Source: an uncultured Coprococcus sp.
GTDB lineage: Bacteria > Bacillota > Clostridia > Lachnospirales > Lachnospiraceae
DNA length: 30,156 bases
Reading direction: 5' to 3'
Assembly (NCBI GenBank): GCA_900548315.1
Contig: URJU01000007.1
Location: forward strand, 1 to 30,156
Under the pieces are notes generated by a model. It made no database searches and was not told where the DNA came from. It worked only from the letters and a program-made list of their open reading frames with translations. Numbering within the stretch: position 1 is the first letter of the stretch; the number at the start of each line of letters is the position of its first letter. The translations under genes and the position numbers were made by a program. Of this stretch, positions 15,647-24,591 are shown piece after piece.

Positions 15647-17200
15647 TTATAATGTGCCGCCAACTCCTTCGCCCTTGTTAAATCCGAAGATGGCGCAGCA
15701 TATCAGATCTATGATAAACAATACCGACAATGTGATACATATAATGTTCTGTACTTTTTTGCTCTTGGAATTCAGAAATTCACTGAGTTTCGGTGCCGCT
15801 ATATACACTCCAAACAAGCTGCCCAAGCCAAATGCAAGAAGCCCCACAAGACATATTCTTCCATTTACATTAAGGAACTCGTTCTTGTAATCCCAATACT
15901 GTGAGTTAAAGAAGAAATCCAGTGCCCAGCTCGCTATGAATTCTATGATTCCACATACCACCATCGCCATAGCGAACAGTTTCGCCTTATCTGCCTTGAA
16001 ACGGTCAAGCAGGAATATGATAGCAACGCCGCCGACTCCGTATACAGGCAGCCACGGTCCATACATGGTTCCACGGTTTACAAGAACATGATCCATAACT
16101 ATATAGAGTACGACCTCCCACAGCCATCCTATAAAACAGAACACAAAGAAGAAGAAAATGAAGTCCCTAAGACTGTATTCACTCTTCACCTTCATTCCCT
16201 CGGGAACCTCGACCGCAACATCCTGAAGAATATAGATCGGCTTAGTCCACACCTCAGCAACTCCCGCGTCTCCTGCCGACTGATATGCAGCCTCGATAGC
16301 CTTTTTGTTATACGGTGCAGCATTGAATGCTGCCTCAACAAAATTTTCCACACCTATATTCTGTCTGAACCAGAAGTACATCTCCACATCAAGCTCCATC
16401 TGAAATGGCACTGCTACCAGAAGGCCTGCAACCGGTATAGCCTTGATTATCCACACATGGATGCATGACAGATCCGTCAGAAACATTTTCCACTTATAGC
16501 CTCTGGTCATCTCCCTTGACATATTCTTCGCATCTCTCCACTTGAGCATTGGATTTTCCGCCAGGAGATATGGAACCATCCTATACTGGTAATACTTGTA
16601 CACACCACCGACTATCGTGAGCCACCAGAGCATCATAGCAACATTGTAACAGAACATGACCCACATAAGTCTTAGCACATAGTGCCTATGGAAAGGCGCA
16701 AATATTCTGTTGACGGACACCTTGTCACTATACCTGCACTCCATGGCATAACGGCATTTGCCCACTATCGCCGCACTCTGTATAAAGAAGTGGACAACAG
16801 CCATGATAAGAGCAGATATCAGCAGCATAACTATGACCTCGCCGGGATTCCTCTTCACATATGCCGTGTTGGCACCTAAAAGCTTGATGATCCAGGTCTG
16901 TTTCACCGTCACCGAGTCTATCACACGGGCTACTGTCTCGGCTTTTTTCTCCGACATATGCTCAATCATCGGCATATTCTTTACATACTCCTTGAGTATG
17001 GTCACATTGTCTGCCTCATGCTCGGTCTCCTGCCCAAGCACCTGATCTATTCCCTTAACGAACTTTGTCTGGGAAGAATCATCTACCCCAAGATAAGAGA
17101 AAATAAAACACACAGCGATCATAGCCATCCAAGCCATAAGTCCACGCTTAAATACCGTGTTCCACGCTCCCTTTCTGAGCTGTTTCCTGTTCCAAGTCAT
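15647..17200 (-). CDS. DUF975-CmpB fusion membrane protein
   Basis: A 517-residue membrane protein. The N-terminal half (about 1-300) resembles DUF975: the opening TWNRKQLRKGAWNTVFKRG, several membrane helices, and a segment YYQYRMVPYLLAENP followed by DAKNMSREMTRGYKWKMF. The C-terminal part (about 340-500) resembles the CmpB putative permease family, with FIGWLWEVVLYIV, NRGTMYGPWLPVYG and four further helices. These families usually occur as separate proteins, so this is a fusion, though neither has an established transport substrate. The ribosome site GGGAG is about 11 bases before the ATG. It is the first gene of a three-gene operon. The CmpB name implies transport but that has not been shown for this family. 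Confidence 0.75.
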   Translation of the reverse strand: MTWNRKQLRKGAWNTVFKRGLMAWMAMIAVCFIFSYLGVDDSSQTKFVKGIDQVLGQETEHEADNVTILKEYVKNMPMIEHMSEKKAETVARVIDSVTVKQTWIIKLLGANTAYVKRNPGEVIVMLLISALIMAVVHFFIQSAAIVGKCRYAMECRYSDKVSVNRIFAPFHRHYVLRLMWVMFCYNVAMMLWWLTIVGGVYKYYQYRMVPYLLAENPMLKWRDAKNMSREMTRGYKWKMFLTDLSCIHVWIIKAIPVAGLLVAVPFQMELDVEMYFWFRQNIGVENFVEAAFNAAPYNKKAIEAAYQSAGDAGVAEVWTKPIYILQDVAVEVPEGMKVKSEYSLRDFIFFFFVFCFIGWLWEVVLYIVMDHVLVNRGTMYGPWLPVYGVGGVAIIFLLDRFKADKAKLFAMAMVVCGIIEFIASWALDFFFNSQYWDYKNEFLNVNGRICLVGLLAFGLGSLFGVYIAAPKLSEFLNSKSKKVQNIICITLSVLFIIDLICCAIFGFNKGEGVGGTL

Positions 17201-17249
17201 TATAATACATTCTCCCTTTTTAGAATTTTAACTGTTATAATCTTATTCC

Positions 17250-17258
17250 TATATACCA
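17250..17258 (-). promoter_or_regulatory. Possible extended -10 promoter of the DUF975-CmpB operon
   Basis: TGGTATATA on the minus strand (17250-17258) fits an extended -10 about 50 bases before the start codon. The -35 region is weak, so read-through from jetC is also possible. Confidence 0.35.
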
Positions 17259-17304
17259 CATTAAACAGGGCAAGTTTCGAACCTCATAACCAGAATAATG
17301 GCTC

Positions 17305-17346
17305 AATTGATTTTATATTGCATATCAGGAGAATATGAAATCAATT
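17305..17346. repeat. AT-rich inverted repeat between jetC and the next gene
   Basis: A 15-base arm (AATTGATTTTATATT, 17305-17319) pairs with 17332-17346 with one C-A mismatch. It starts 37 bases after the jetC stop on the minus strand. No T run follows, so it is probably not an efficient terminator. Confidence 0.5.
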
Positions 17347-17382
17347 AAGTCAATCTCTGCCTTCTCCGTTTTCACAACATCC

Positions 17383-20300
17383 CTAGATGAAGTCAAACGT
17401 CGCCTGCTCATAAGAAAGTTCCTGATATTCCAACTCCTCCTGATCCGTCTTGCTGGTGTAGTCCACAACGACTGTCTGCTGCTTTCCGCCCACCATCTGC
17501 TGTCCCAGGATATAGTTCACATCAAAGCGTCCTGTGATGGCCGGTGTGGCACCACGGGCTGGCACGATAAGCTGTACATGGTTTGCTGCCAGCATGGCAA
17601 ATATAGGCTCCCAAATATATATATCCTTAGCAGCACCAAATGGGTTGTCGATAAATATAGTCTTAGACTGTACCGACTCCTCAGGTGCCAGACTGTACAT
17701 TCCGGCAATGTAGTTGATGACAGCAACCAGAAACTGAATGTAGATTCCCTGAGACTGTCCCGTACTTCCAACAGCCTCCTCATATCTGAGATAACGGCTC
17801 TGTTCCTTTATTCTCTCCCTCTTGTAGAGGTTAAGCTTTATGGAGTTCATATCAGTTACCATAACCCCGAACAGTTTCTTGAGTCCAAGACATTCACGTA
17901 TATACTTGATCCTCTTTCTCTCATCCTCGTAGACGTCCGCCCCCTTCACTATATCATCTATATAGTCAGACATTCTCTGCTTTACAAATTCATCCTTCAC
18001 GTAAGGTATTGTGAGATCCACCATCTTAATGACATCGTCCCCCACGGTGATACGTGAAAGTTTTGGAAGTTTTTCAAGCTCCGTCTTGACATCCATACAT
18101 CTCTGTACACACTGATTCTCAAAGTTTTCCTTGATGGCAACCATGTCCTCGATGCCCTTCTCGACACGCTCTTTCTCCAGCTTGATGAACTCAATGATCT
18201 GAAGAAGATTTGCCAGAAGTTCCTTTGCCTGACTGTAGGTATCAGGAACCTGCACATCCTGTCTGATCGTATTTGCCATCTCGAACACACCCATCTCCAC
18301 AAGCGTATCCGCGGTCTGTCCCTTGAATCTCATGATCTCATTCTTTGCGCGGTCAAGAGCCTTCATGCTCCTGTCGTACTTCATAAGACTTGTCTCAAAT
18401 AACTGTCTGAGGGTATCCATGTCCTCATCAAGCACATTTCCACCTGAGACATCTATATCGTTGGTATCGACGATTCTCTTTACATCCTTATACAGGTCAA
18501 CCATGAAACCATACTGCTTATAATAGTCGCTGTATGCCTTTTCAGCCTCTTTGAATATGCGGTTCATATCAGCAAGCACCACATCTCCATTTGCAATGGC
18601 TGTGTCTGCATCAGCTACGGATATATCTTCACGCACATAACTGTCATTACCATAGGTTCTGTTGATGTTTTCTATGGCATACTCTATACTTCCTTCCAGC
18701 TTGCTGTATGCCTTCTGATCAGCCTTCTGCTGCTGCATGAGAGACGCTGCGATCAGCGTAAGTCTCGCCAACTCATCATCCATCTCTCGGAGATTATTCT
18801 CCGATGTCGGATAAAGCTCCCCTTCGCCATCAAATTGAGCAATATCAAAGCCTCTCTTCTCTATGGTCTTCTGTATTCTGTCCATGGATTTTTTCAGAGC
18901 GTCCATGAGTTTTTTCTTATCCTCAAGATCAGGAGCATGTTCTTTAGAAATCGCCAGCATCGCCATGAACTCCTGCTCAAGCTGCTCATCTGAGATATCC
19001 AGTATTTCTGCAGATTCCACATTTTCATTTTTCGGCAGATACGGCTCAAAGTACTCTGTCCACTTGTACTGGATATCTTCTATGTTTCTGGTAATTCCCG
19101 CAAGCTTTGCCTCTGTCTCTCCAACCGTGGTCGACCACTTGAGCACATCACTCTGCATTCCCGACAATTTGTCAGCAAGCTCTGACTTTCTCTGTCTGTA
19201 CTCTGCAAGTCTCTGTTCCTCAGGTCTTGCAAGGTCTGACAGCTGCTCTATCATGACAAATGTCTGTCTCCTGTCTGTAGCTCTCTGCTGTCTCTGCTGC
19301 AGATCACCATATTTCTCAGTGTTATTTTTGAGTTCTACCTCTGTAGCTCTAATGGAAGTCTTAAGGGTCTCCAGCTCATCCTTCTTGTCAAGAAGTGCCT
19401 GGTTCAGCTCTCTCTCTCTATCCTCGGCTCCTGTATATCTCGCATCCACAAGTCTTGTGACAAATGCAAGATCCTCCTGGTATGTCGCAAGTTTTTCATT
19501 TATAAGGCTTATCTCTTCCGTAAGACTTGCTATCTTATCTGCATTTGCCTTTCTTGCATCCTCTACGGAATCTTTGGACATAAAATATTTCCTGTCTCTT
19601 CCTATGATAAGCATGTTCTCTGCTGGTACTATAGCCGAATCCAAGAGCTTATCCATATCATACACCATAACACATTCGCTGCCGGTGTCTATAGAGCCGA
19701 GATTTATATCATCCTCCAGACTGTCAAATCCCTTTGTCACAACACTGTACGGCAGGTATGGATTTGCCTGAAGTATCTCTGCCTTTGTGTCGTCCGGGAG
19801 TGCCGACAGATAATCTGCTCCATGCATAGCCATGAGTCCGTGGCGGGTCGATATGTAATTTATAACTGTCTCAGCACCCTCCGACGGTGGAAATGGTCTT
19901 CCATCCTCATAGCATTTGGCAAGCTTTGTCAGTCTGTCTATCTCCTGCTGACGCTTTATCGTCTCTGTTATCGTTCCCTTTATCCTGTCATTTATAACAC
20001 CGGTTATATCCTGTGGATCATCCACCGAGTACACCGCCATGATACTGTCAAGCTGACTTCCAGATTGTCTGTATGCCTCAGCATCCAATCTCGCATCCTC
20101 ATAGTTTCTCTCCAGTGCATCATACTCCGCCTGCACAGTCGTCAGTCTGTACCTGTCATCGTACAGCCTTGTCCTGCCATCCGCTATGGCTATCTCCAGC
20201 TCTGTCATCTCAGCAAGGATCCTGTCGGTCTCCTCCTGAGCCTTGTCCATCATATCCTTCACATCGCCCACAACAAGCAGGTTGACCGATGCCGCAAGCT

Positions 20301-21792
20301 CACTTATTCGGGAACTTATCTCGTCTATCTTGGCTGTCGCATCAGAAATATTGTTCTCAGCAACCGCCTGGGCGATCTCCGCCTCCCTCATGACTTTCCT
20401 GCAGTACTCTGCCTCCTCAATGGCGTGGTCGTAACTTGTCTGAGTCTCCTGTCTGGCGCCCATCAACTCTGAAAGTCTCTTCTCATCCCGGATATGTCTG
20501 TTATACGAATACAGGGCCATCTTCTCACCAGATGAGCCGATGTTGTTTCTTATATTGTCTACTATAAGTCTGTTCTCATCATACTGACGTCTGTTCTCTC
20601 TATATATAAGGTAGTCATTTACACTTTCCTTGTAACCGATCTGTGATTTCAGCTCAGCCAGTTTTCTCTCATTGTCATCTATCTGTCTTGACGTGTCATC
20701 CATCTTGCGGCTCATGTCTTCAAGGCGCAGATAATCCCTAGTGACTCTGAGATTTGCCAGTCGCTTGTTTTGCTGCTCCATCTGCTGTCCAGCATCAGCC
20801 TTTGCCTTTGCCAGCTCCTCCATGCGGGTGTCTCCCTCCTGTGTACATGCCCTTCCCGTGGCATACACATCAGCCAATCCCTTGCATATCCTGTCATTGT
20901 CCTCGTAGAGACCTATACAGGAGTTCACCTTGCCCTCAAGAACATTTATCAACTCTATCTGATGGTCATAATTTGCAATGTCTCGCTTTCTCTGCGCCAG
21001 AACGTTCAATTTGTCCTTTATGTCGAGGAGGGTCTCCGCCATGGTGTCCTCCTCGCCGTTCCGTCCTGTCTTTGTGGCAAATGCTTTCTCTATGATCTCC
21101 TCTATGAGCAGATCCTCCACAACTTTCCTTGTGGTTCTATAATTTGTCTCAAAGTATGTCCTGACATGACCCTCTGTCTTGTTGATTCCACGTATGATCT
21201 CCCAATGACTCTCATGAAGACCATAACCGCTTATAAACCTCTGGTACTCGCCCTTCTTATCAAATACCCTGACCTCCAGACTCATATCCCGGTGTCCAAG
21301 ATCCTTGAGATATGTCTTTAAACCATTAAATGTGATCCTCTCATTGCCCTCCGACAAAGGAAGGTTCACTATATCATTTTTATTGTATTCCCTGTAAAAA
21401 ATACAGTAATTAAAGTACTCTATGGATGCTGTATCTTTCTGGATCTCCCCGGCATCCGCAGCATCCTTCGCCTTTCTCGCACAGAATCCTGTGGTCATAT
21501 ACCTGTATCCATCCCTTATGTCCGCCTCGTCAAGTTTCCACTCGATCAACGAATGAATGACCGTATTGCCGCCACCGGCACGAAAAAGTTTCTCCACCGG
21601 CTGTTTCTCATCCAGAGTACAATTTGGTATCAGATTCTGAAGAAGAAGTAACATAAGGATACTCTTTCCTCCTCCATTTGCCAGATCGTACAGAGTATTT
21701 TTACCGTACATCCTCATGGTGAAATCATCATACTGCTGCGTACCAAAGTTATATTTTACATTGTTAACCCTTATCCTGTTGATACTAGGCAT
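17383..21792 (-). CDS. jetC: JetC/MksB-like SMC ATPase
   Basis: A 1469-residue SMC-like ATPase, near MukB in length. An N-terminal head has Walker A LANGGGKSIL (about 37-46). Long coiled coils (about 230-580 and 690-1150) flank a globular hinge (about 590-680, PFPPSEGAETVINYI onward). The C-terminal head has the signature GSTGQSQGIY (1342-1351) and Walker B KTIFIDNPFG (1377-1386). The residue after the Walker B Asp is Asn (1383), where SMC proteins normally have the catalytic Glu. The ATG at 21792 overlaps the jetB stop (GATGCCTAG), showing translational coupling; the upstream TTG at 21843 lies inside jetB and has no support. With JetA and JetB it should form a DNA-loop-extruding complex. No JetD nuclease gene follows. 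Confidence 0.85.
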   Translation of the reverse strand: MPSINRIRVNNVKYNFGTQQYDDFTMRMYGKNTLYDLANGGGKSILMLLLLQNLIPNCTLDEKQPVEKLFRAGGGNTVIHSLIEWKLDEADIRDGYRYMTTGFCARKAKDAADAGEIQKDTASIEYFNYCIFYREYNKNDIVNLPLSEGNERITFNGLKTYLKDLGHRDMSLEVRVFDKKGEYQRFISGYGLHESHWEIIRGINKTEGHVRTYFETNYRTTRKVVEDLLIEEIIEKAFATKTGRNGEEDTMAETLLDIKDKLNVLAQRKRDIANYDHQIELINVLEGKVNSCIGLYEDNDRICKGLADVYATGRACTQEGDTRMEELAKAKADAGQQMEQQNKRLANLRVTRDYLRLEDMSRKMDDTSRQIDDNERKLAELKSQIGYKESVNDYLIYRENRRQYDENRLIVDNIRNNIGSSGEKMALYSYNRHIRDEKRLSELMGARQETQTSYDHAIEEAEYCRKVMREAEIAQAVAENNISDATAKIDEISSRISELAASVNLLVVGDVKDMMDKAQEETDRILAEMTELEIAIADGRTRLYDDRYRLTTVQAEYDALERNYEDARLDAEAYRQSGSQLDSIMAVYSVDDPQDITGVINDRIKGTITETIKRQQEIDRLTKLAKCYEDGRPFPPSEGAETVINYISTRHGLMAMHGADYLSALPDDTKAEILQANPYLPYSVVTKGFDSLEDDINLGSIDTGSECVMVYDMDKLLDSAIVPAENMLIIGRDRKYFMSKDSVEDARKANADKIASLTEEISLINEKLATYQEDLAFVTRLVDARYTGAEDRERELNQALLDKKDELETLKTSIRATEVELKNNTEKYGDLQQRQQRATDRRQTFVMIEQLSDLARPEEQRLAEYRQRKSELADKLSGMQSDVLKWSTTVGETEAKLAGITRNIEDIQYKWTEYFEPYLPKNENVESAEILDISDEQLEQEFMAMLAISKEHAPDLEDKKKLMDALKKSMDRIQKTIEKRGFDIAQFDGEGELYPTSENNLREMDDELARLTLIAASLMQQQKADQKAYSKLEGSIEYAIENINRTYGNDSYVREDISVADADTAIANGDVVLADMNRIFKEAEKAYSDYYKQYGFMVDLYKDVKRIVDTNDIDVSGGNVLDEDMDTLRQLFETSLMKYDRSMKALDRAKNEIMRFKGQTADTLVEMGVFEMANTIRQDVQVPDTYSQAKELLANLLQIIEFIKLEKERVEKGIEDMVAIKENFENQCVQRCMDVKTELEKLPKLSRITVGDDVIKMVDLTIPYVKDEFVKQRMSDYIDDIVKGADVYEDERKRIKYIRECLGLKKLFGVMVTDMNSIKLNLYKRERIKEQSRYLRYEEAVGSTGQSQGIYIQFLVAVINYIAGMYSLAPEESVQSKTIFIDNPFGAAKDIYIWEPIFAMLAANHVQLIVPARGATPAITGRFDVNYILGQQMVGGKQQTVVVDYTSKTDQEELEYQELSYEQATFDFI

Positions 21793-22504
21793 CCTCTTCT
21801 TCACCTCCAAGCAGCTGATACAGCCGTCCTCTGTATTCCTCAAAATAGTTCTCCGACAAAGCCTTCATTCTGTCAGTCGGATAATATCTGTCCGCATTTT
21901 CCACAAATAATCTCTGGGCTGACATAAAGTTGAACACCAACTTAACATAGCCTGCCCTGGACGCCTTGGACGCCCTGGCACTGTCTCCTTCCTGGTTTCC
22001 TGTCACCGCCGGAAGTTCATCCCACAATAGTGCAATTGCCTTGAAACTGTCCTGCTCTACTTCATCAGTTGACAGAACATCAAGTTTCTTGGTTATATCC
22101 GCCAGATATTTGCTTGTCTCATCTATGATATTTTCAGACTTCACATACTCCCTGAACTGGTAGCTGGATGAATCCTTATAGAAATAGAGAAGTGTCATAT
22201 ACATAATGAAGTAACACAGATAGAGCTCCTTGTTCAGACGAAGTCCAAGAAACCTCTTCATGTCATCATTCGTATAGCCAAATACTCTGTTGCCCTCTCC
22301 GGCTGTTATATACAGACTGTCGTTGTACTCATACAGTGACAGGTTCATCTTCTTCATAATATTCATGACAATATCATACACCTCCGCGTTGCCGTAAAAC
22401 TCATCGTACAACGGACCGTTGTCGGGGTGTTTCTTACAGATCTCCTCGCCTGAGATAAGCTTTGAATATATCTCTATCGCCTTGTCCAAATTCTTGCTTT
22501 CCAT
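21785..22504 (-). CDS. jetB: JetB/MksE-like SMC accessory protein
   Basis: A 239-residue soluble, mostly helical protein between jetA and jetC, in the position and size range of JetB/MukE/MksE, the winged-helix dimer that bridges kleisin and SMC heads. Sequence similarity within this family is low, so the call rests mainly on gene order. Two tandem ATGs exist (22507 and 22504); AGGAG at 22511-22515 is six bases from the second, which I prefer. Its stop overlaps the jetC start. The last residues are acidic (EEEDA). It is separated from jetA by 306 bases holding a palindromic element, which is unusual for such operons. Confidence 0.75.
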   Translation of the reverse strand: MESKNLDKAIEIYSKLISGEEICKKHPDNGPLYDEFYGNAEVYDIVMNIMKKMNLSLYEYNDSLYITAGEGNRVFGYTNDDMKRFLGLRLNKELYLCYFIMYMTLLYFYKDSSSYQFREYVKSENIIDETSKYLADITKKLDVLSTDEVEQDSFKAIALLWDELPAVTGNQEGDSARASKASRAGYVKLVFNFMSAQRLFVENADRYYPTDRMKALSENYFEEYRGRLYQLLGGEEEDA

Positions 22505-22520
22505 CATTTTCTCCTATGAC

Positions 22521-22715
22521 GCTGCTGATTATCTATTTTTCAAGGCTGTATGTGAATGTATATATACTCGTTTCGGGTCGCTCCCGCTTAACTTCGCCGC
22601 GCAGTGGTACATAAGGTGCCTGCTTGCAGCCACCTAAGTACCAGCGGGCTCGTATTCCCTCACTGAGTTATATATACATTCACATACAGCCACTCCACTC
22701 TCTGAAATCAGCAGC
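22521..22715. repeat. Large nested palindrome inside the jet operon
   Basis: Outer arms GCTGCTGATT (22521-22530) pair with 22706-22715. A perfect 23-bp stem follows (22544-22566 with 22669-22691), then CCCGCT (22583-22588) with AGCGGG (22643-22648), and a tip of TGGTACATAAGGTG (22605-22618) with 22631-22643. All arms are co-linear, so the whole 195 bases can fold into one long rod. It fills most of the 306-base jetA-jetB gap; no gene is visible in it. No terminating T run follows, so the operon may still be read through it. Confidence 0.8.
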
Positions 22716-22750
22716 TGTTCTTCTAATTATTTACATTTCAAATTATGTCG

Positions 22751-22764
22751 CTACAATATTGTAG
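22751..22764. repeat. 14-base perfect palindrome after jetA
   Basis: CTACAATATTGTAG is self-complementary over all 14 bases and lies 46 bases downstream of the jetA stop. It could be a regulator binding site for a promoter in front of jetB or a simple hairpin. Confidence 0.4.
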
Positions 22765-22810
22765 TACCAACATGGAACACTATAGTTTTATCTTCTCTAC
22801 AAAATCACTC

Positions 22811-24439
22811 TCAGCTGGTCTTGTTAAATTGGATTCCCGTAACGTACATGTCTTCGCCGATCTGTATTTCTTCTTCCGGATGGAATTCCAATGTGAATGT
22901 CATGCCTCTGAATGCGTCCAATGTGAGCTCCGGTGCGTACATTTCACGGGAAAGACCTGAACTGCTGCCTCCGGACTGATTTACAGACTCAGCAGCTGCC
23001 AATGTCTTTTCATCAGACTTCCTTACACGCTCTATATGATCCACCAACATTCCTTCCAACATGGTATCCGGTTTCTTCAAGATCTCGTCCACACTGTATC
23101 TGTCTTTCTGTGCCAGGTGGGTGAGGAAGGAATAATAATCTTTGTTATCGTAGATTTCTTTTCCGAACTTCACCTCAAGGATGCCGTTGAATTCTTTGAG
23201 GCTCAGATGTCCCCACTTGTTTATCTGATCTAGAAGTTCGTGGAACAGCTTTGTAAAGTTAGCGCTTATCTGCTCGTCGAGAAGTTCATCTTCATATCGG
23301 AAATTCGGATCAAGCTGCTCTTTTTTTACCTTTGTCGTCTTGGCGTTATCCTCTGACTTCAGCGTTAGCATGTGGTCTATGGATGTCATGCTGAATGACT
23401 TCACTATCCTTGGTGCAAATAGCGGCTCAAGTATGGTGAGCATTTTCTCCGGTCTGTCCTCTTTTATGATATTTTGCAGCTGCCCTGCAAAATCAAATGC
23501 CGGTCTGAGCTTTTGCAGCTTTGCCTTATGTATGATATTGTCTGAAATATTCTGCAGTTCCATCGTGCTGCTTATCAGGCTGCCATGCTTGATGATCGTT
23601 CTCTTGAGTTCCAGTTCAAGCTGACTTATCTCCTCCATGGCCTTCATGTTGCCCTTGCCCATGTTGTCGTAGCTCGCCTTGGTGATCGCCTTGTCAACCA
23701 ATGCCTTGTTCTTGGCAAACAGCTTCTGCTCGTCAGCGAACCATTTGCCAACGGTCTTCATATAATTCTCGTATTCCTCCGCGCCTTTGAACACATCGAT
23801 AGAGAGAAGATTTACTATCTCGTCCTTCTCTCGTATCAGTCTGTTCACCTCACTATTGATTCGACGCACAACTTCGATTCCGCCGCGGAAGTTTTCCCCG
23901 ACTATCATCTTCTCAAGAAGGAGCTGCTGAACGTTGATCTTGCTCTCATCCTTGATCTCCTTGGTGTCCAGATAGAATTCTATTCCATCCGCCGTGATGA
24001 AATAGAGCACCTTTCCGTCAACTATATGGCTGTCGATCAGTTTCACTCGTCCTGTCTTTCTCTGTTTCTTTCCAGGATCATAAAATGTAAACTCAAATGC
24101 CCGTCCATCGTTCTTTATCTTGTCAAATATATACATTATCAGGTCTGTTCTGTCGTCCTCCGCTATCTCCACATCAAAGTCACGATCCAACAGCTGACAC
24201 ATAAATTCCTCATACTCGTCATATGACACTTCGCGCTCATTGAAACTGTTTTCCTGAATAAAAAAACGCAAGACAGCCATGGTTATATACCCCATATCCA
24301 GCTGTGCATAGCGCCCTTCCTTATACTGCGCAAATGTAGTCTCAGCCAGAACAAAGAAAGGGTAATATTTCCTAAGATTCTGCATTCTTGCGTTGTGTTC
24401 TTCTATTATGTCATTTATCATCACATATTTAAGTGCCAT
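22811..24439 (-). CDS. jetA: JetA/MksF-like kleisin
   Basis: A 542-residue soluble protein matching the JetA/MukF/MksF kleisin group in length and layout: an N-terminal winged-helix-like region (about 1-110), a long helical middle (about 190-340) and a C-terminal domain that should contact the SMC head, ending in a beta-rich tail. The opening MALKYVMINDIIEEHNARM and the segment YDEYEEFMCQLLDRDFDVE fit this family as I know it. It is the first gene of the operon, with a good promoter about 90 bases upstream but a weak ribosome site before its ATG. The kleisin closes the SMC ring around DNA. Kinship to Wadjet rather than to MksF proper cannot be decided from sequence reading alone. Confidence 0.8.
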   Translation of the reverse strand: MALKYVMINDIIEEHNARMQNLRKYYPFFVLAETTFAQYKEGRYAQLDMGYITMAVLRFFIQENSFNEREVSYDEYEEFMCQLLDRDFDVEIAEDDRTDLIMYIFDKIKNDGRAFEFTFYDPGKKQRKTGRVKLIDSHIVDGKVLYFITADGIEFYLDTKEIKDESKINVQQLLLEKMIVGENFRGGIEVVRRINSEVNRLIREKDEIVNLLSIDVFKGAEEYENYMKTVGKWFADEQKLFAKNKALVDKAITKASYDNMGKGNMKAMEEISQLELELKRTIIKHGSLISSTMELQNISDNIIHKAKLQKLRPAFDFAGQLQNIIKEDRPEKMLTILEPLFAPRIVKSFSMTSIDHMLTLKSEDNAKTTKVKKEQLDPNFRYEDELLDEQISANFTKLFHELLDQINKWGHLSLKEFNGILEVKFGKEIYDNKDYYSFLTHLAQKDRYSVDEILKKPDTMLEGMLVDHIERVRKSDEKTLAAAESVNQSGGSSSGLSREMYAPELTLDAFRGMTFTLEFHPEEEIQIGEDMYVTGIQFNKTS

Positions 24440-24527
24440 ATTTTTCTATCTCTGTACTTTCATGATTATTGTCATACCAAGTCTGACTATTTTTCTTGAG
24501 CATATCCAATTATAGACATACAAATTT

Positions 24528-24556
24528 AGTATACCATGGTACATTTACTGATACAA
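24528..24556 (-). promoter_or_regulatory. Promoter of the jet operon, with overlapping palindrome
   Basis: On the minus strand TTGTAT (24551-24556), a 17-base spacer and TATACT (24528-24533) with an extended TGG form a good promoter. A perfect 10-base palindrome TACCATGGTA (24532-24541) overlaps the -10 and may be an operator. Transcription would start near 24521, about 80 bases before jetA. Confidence 0.7.
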
Positions 24557-24591
24557 ACTAAACTGCCACTTTTATGATTCTTTTTAAATTT

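Noticed and set aside
17335..18057. 240-codon plus-strand frame opposite jetC
   Set aside because: It is antisense to the conserved SMC head, Leu/His/Ser-rich in the way of complementary-strand shadows, and has no promoter or ribosome site.
19822..20472. 216-codon plus-strand frame opposite jetC
   Set aside because: Antisense shadow of the coiled-coil region with atypical composition and no start signals.
21793..21843. TTG start for jetC within jetB
   Set aside because: The ATG at 21792 overlaps the jetB stop and begins the conserved head domain; the 17 extra residues have no support.
22811..24439. A JetD-type nuclease hidden near the jet operon
   Set aside because: All frames on both flanks are accounted for by unrelated genes, and none shows Toprim-like acidic motifs.
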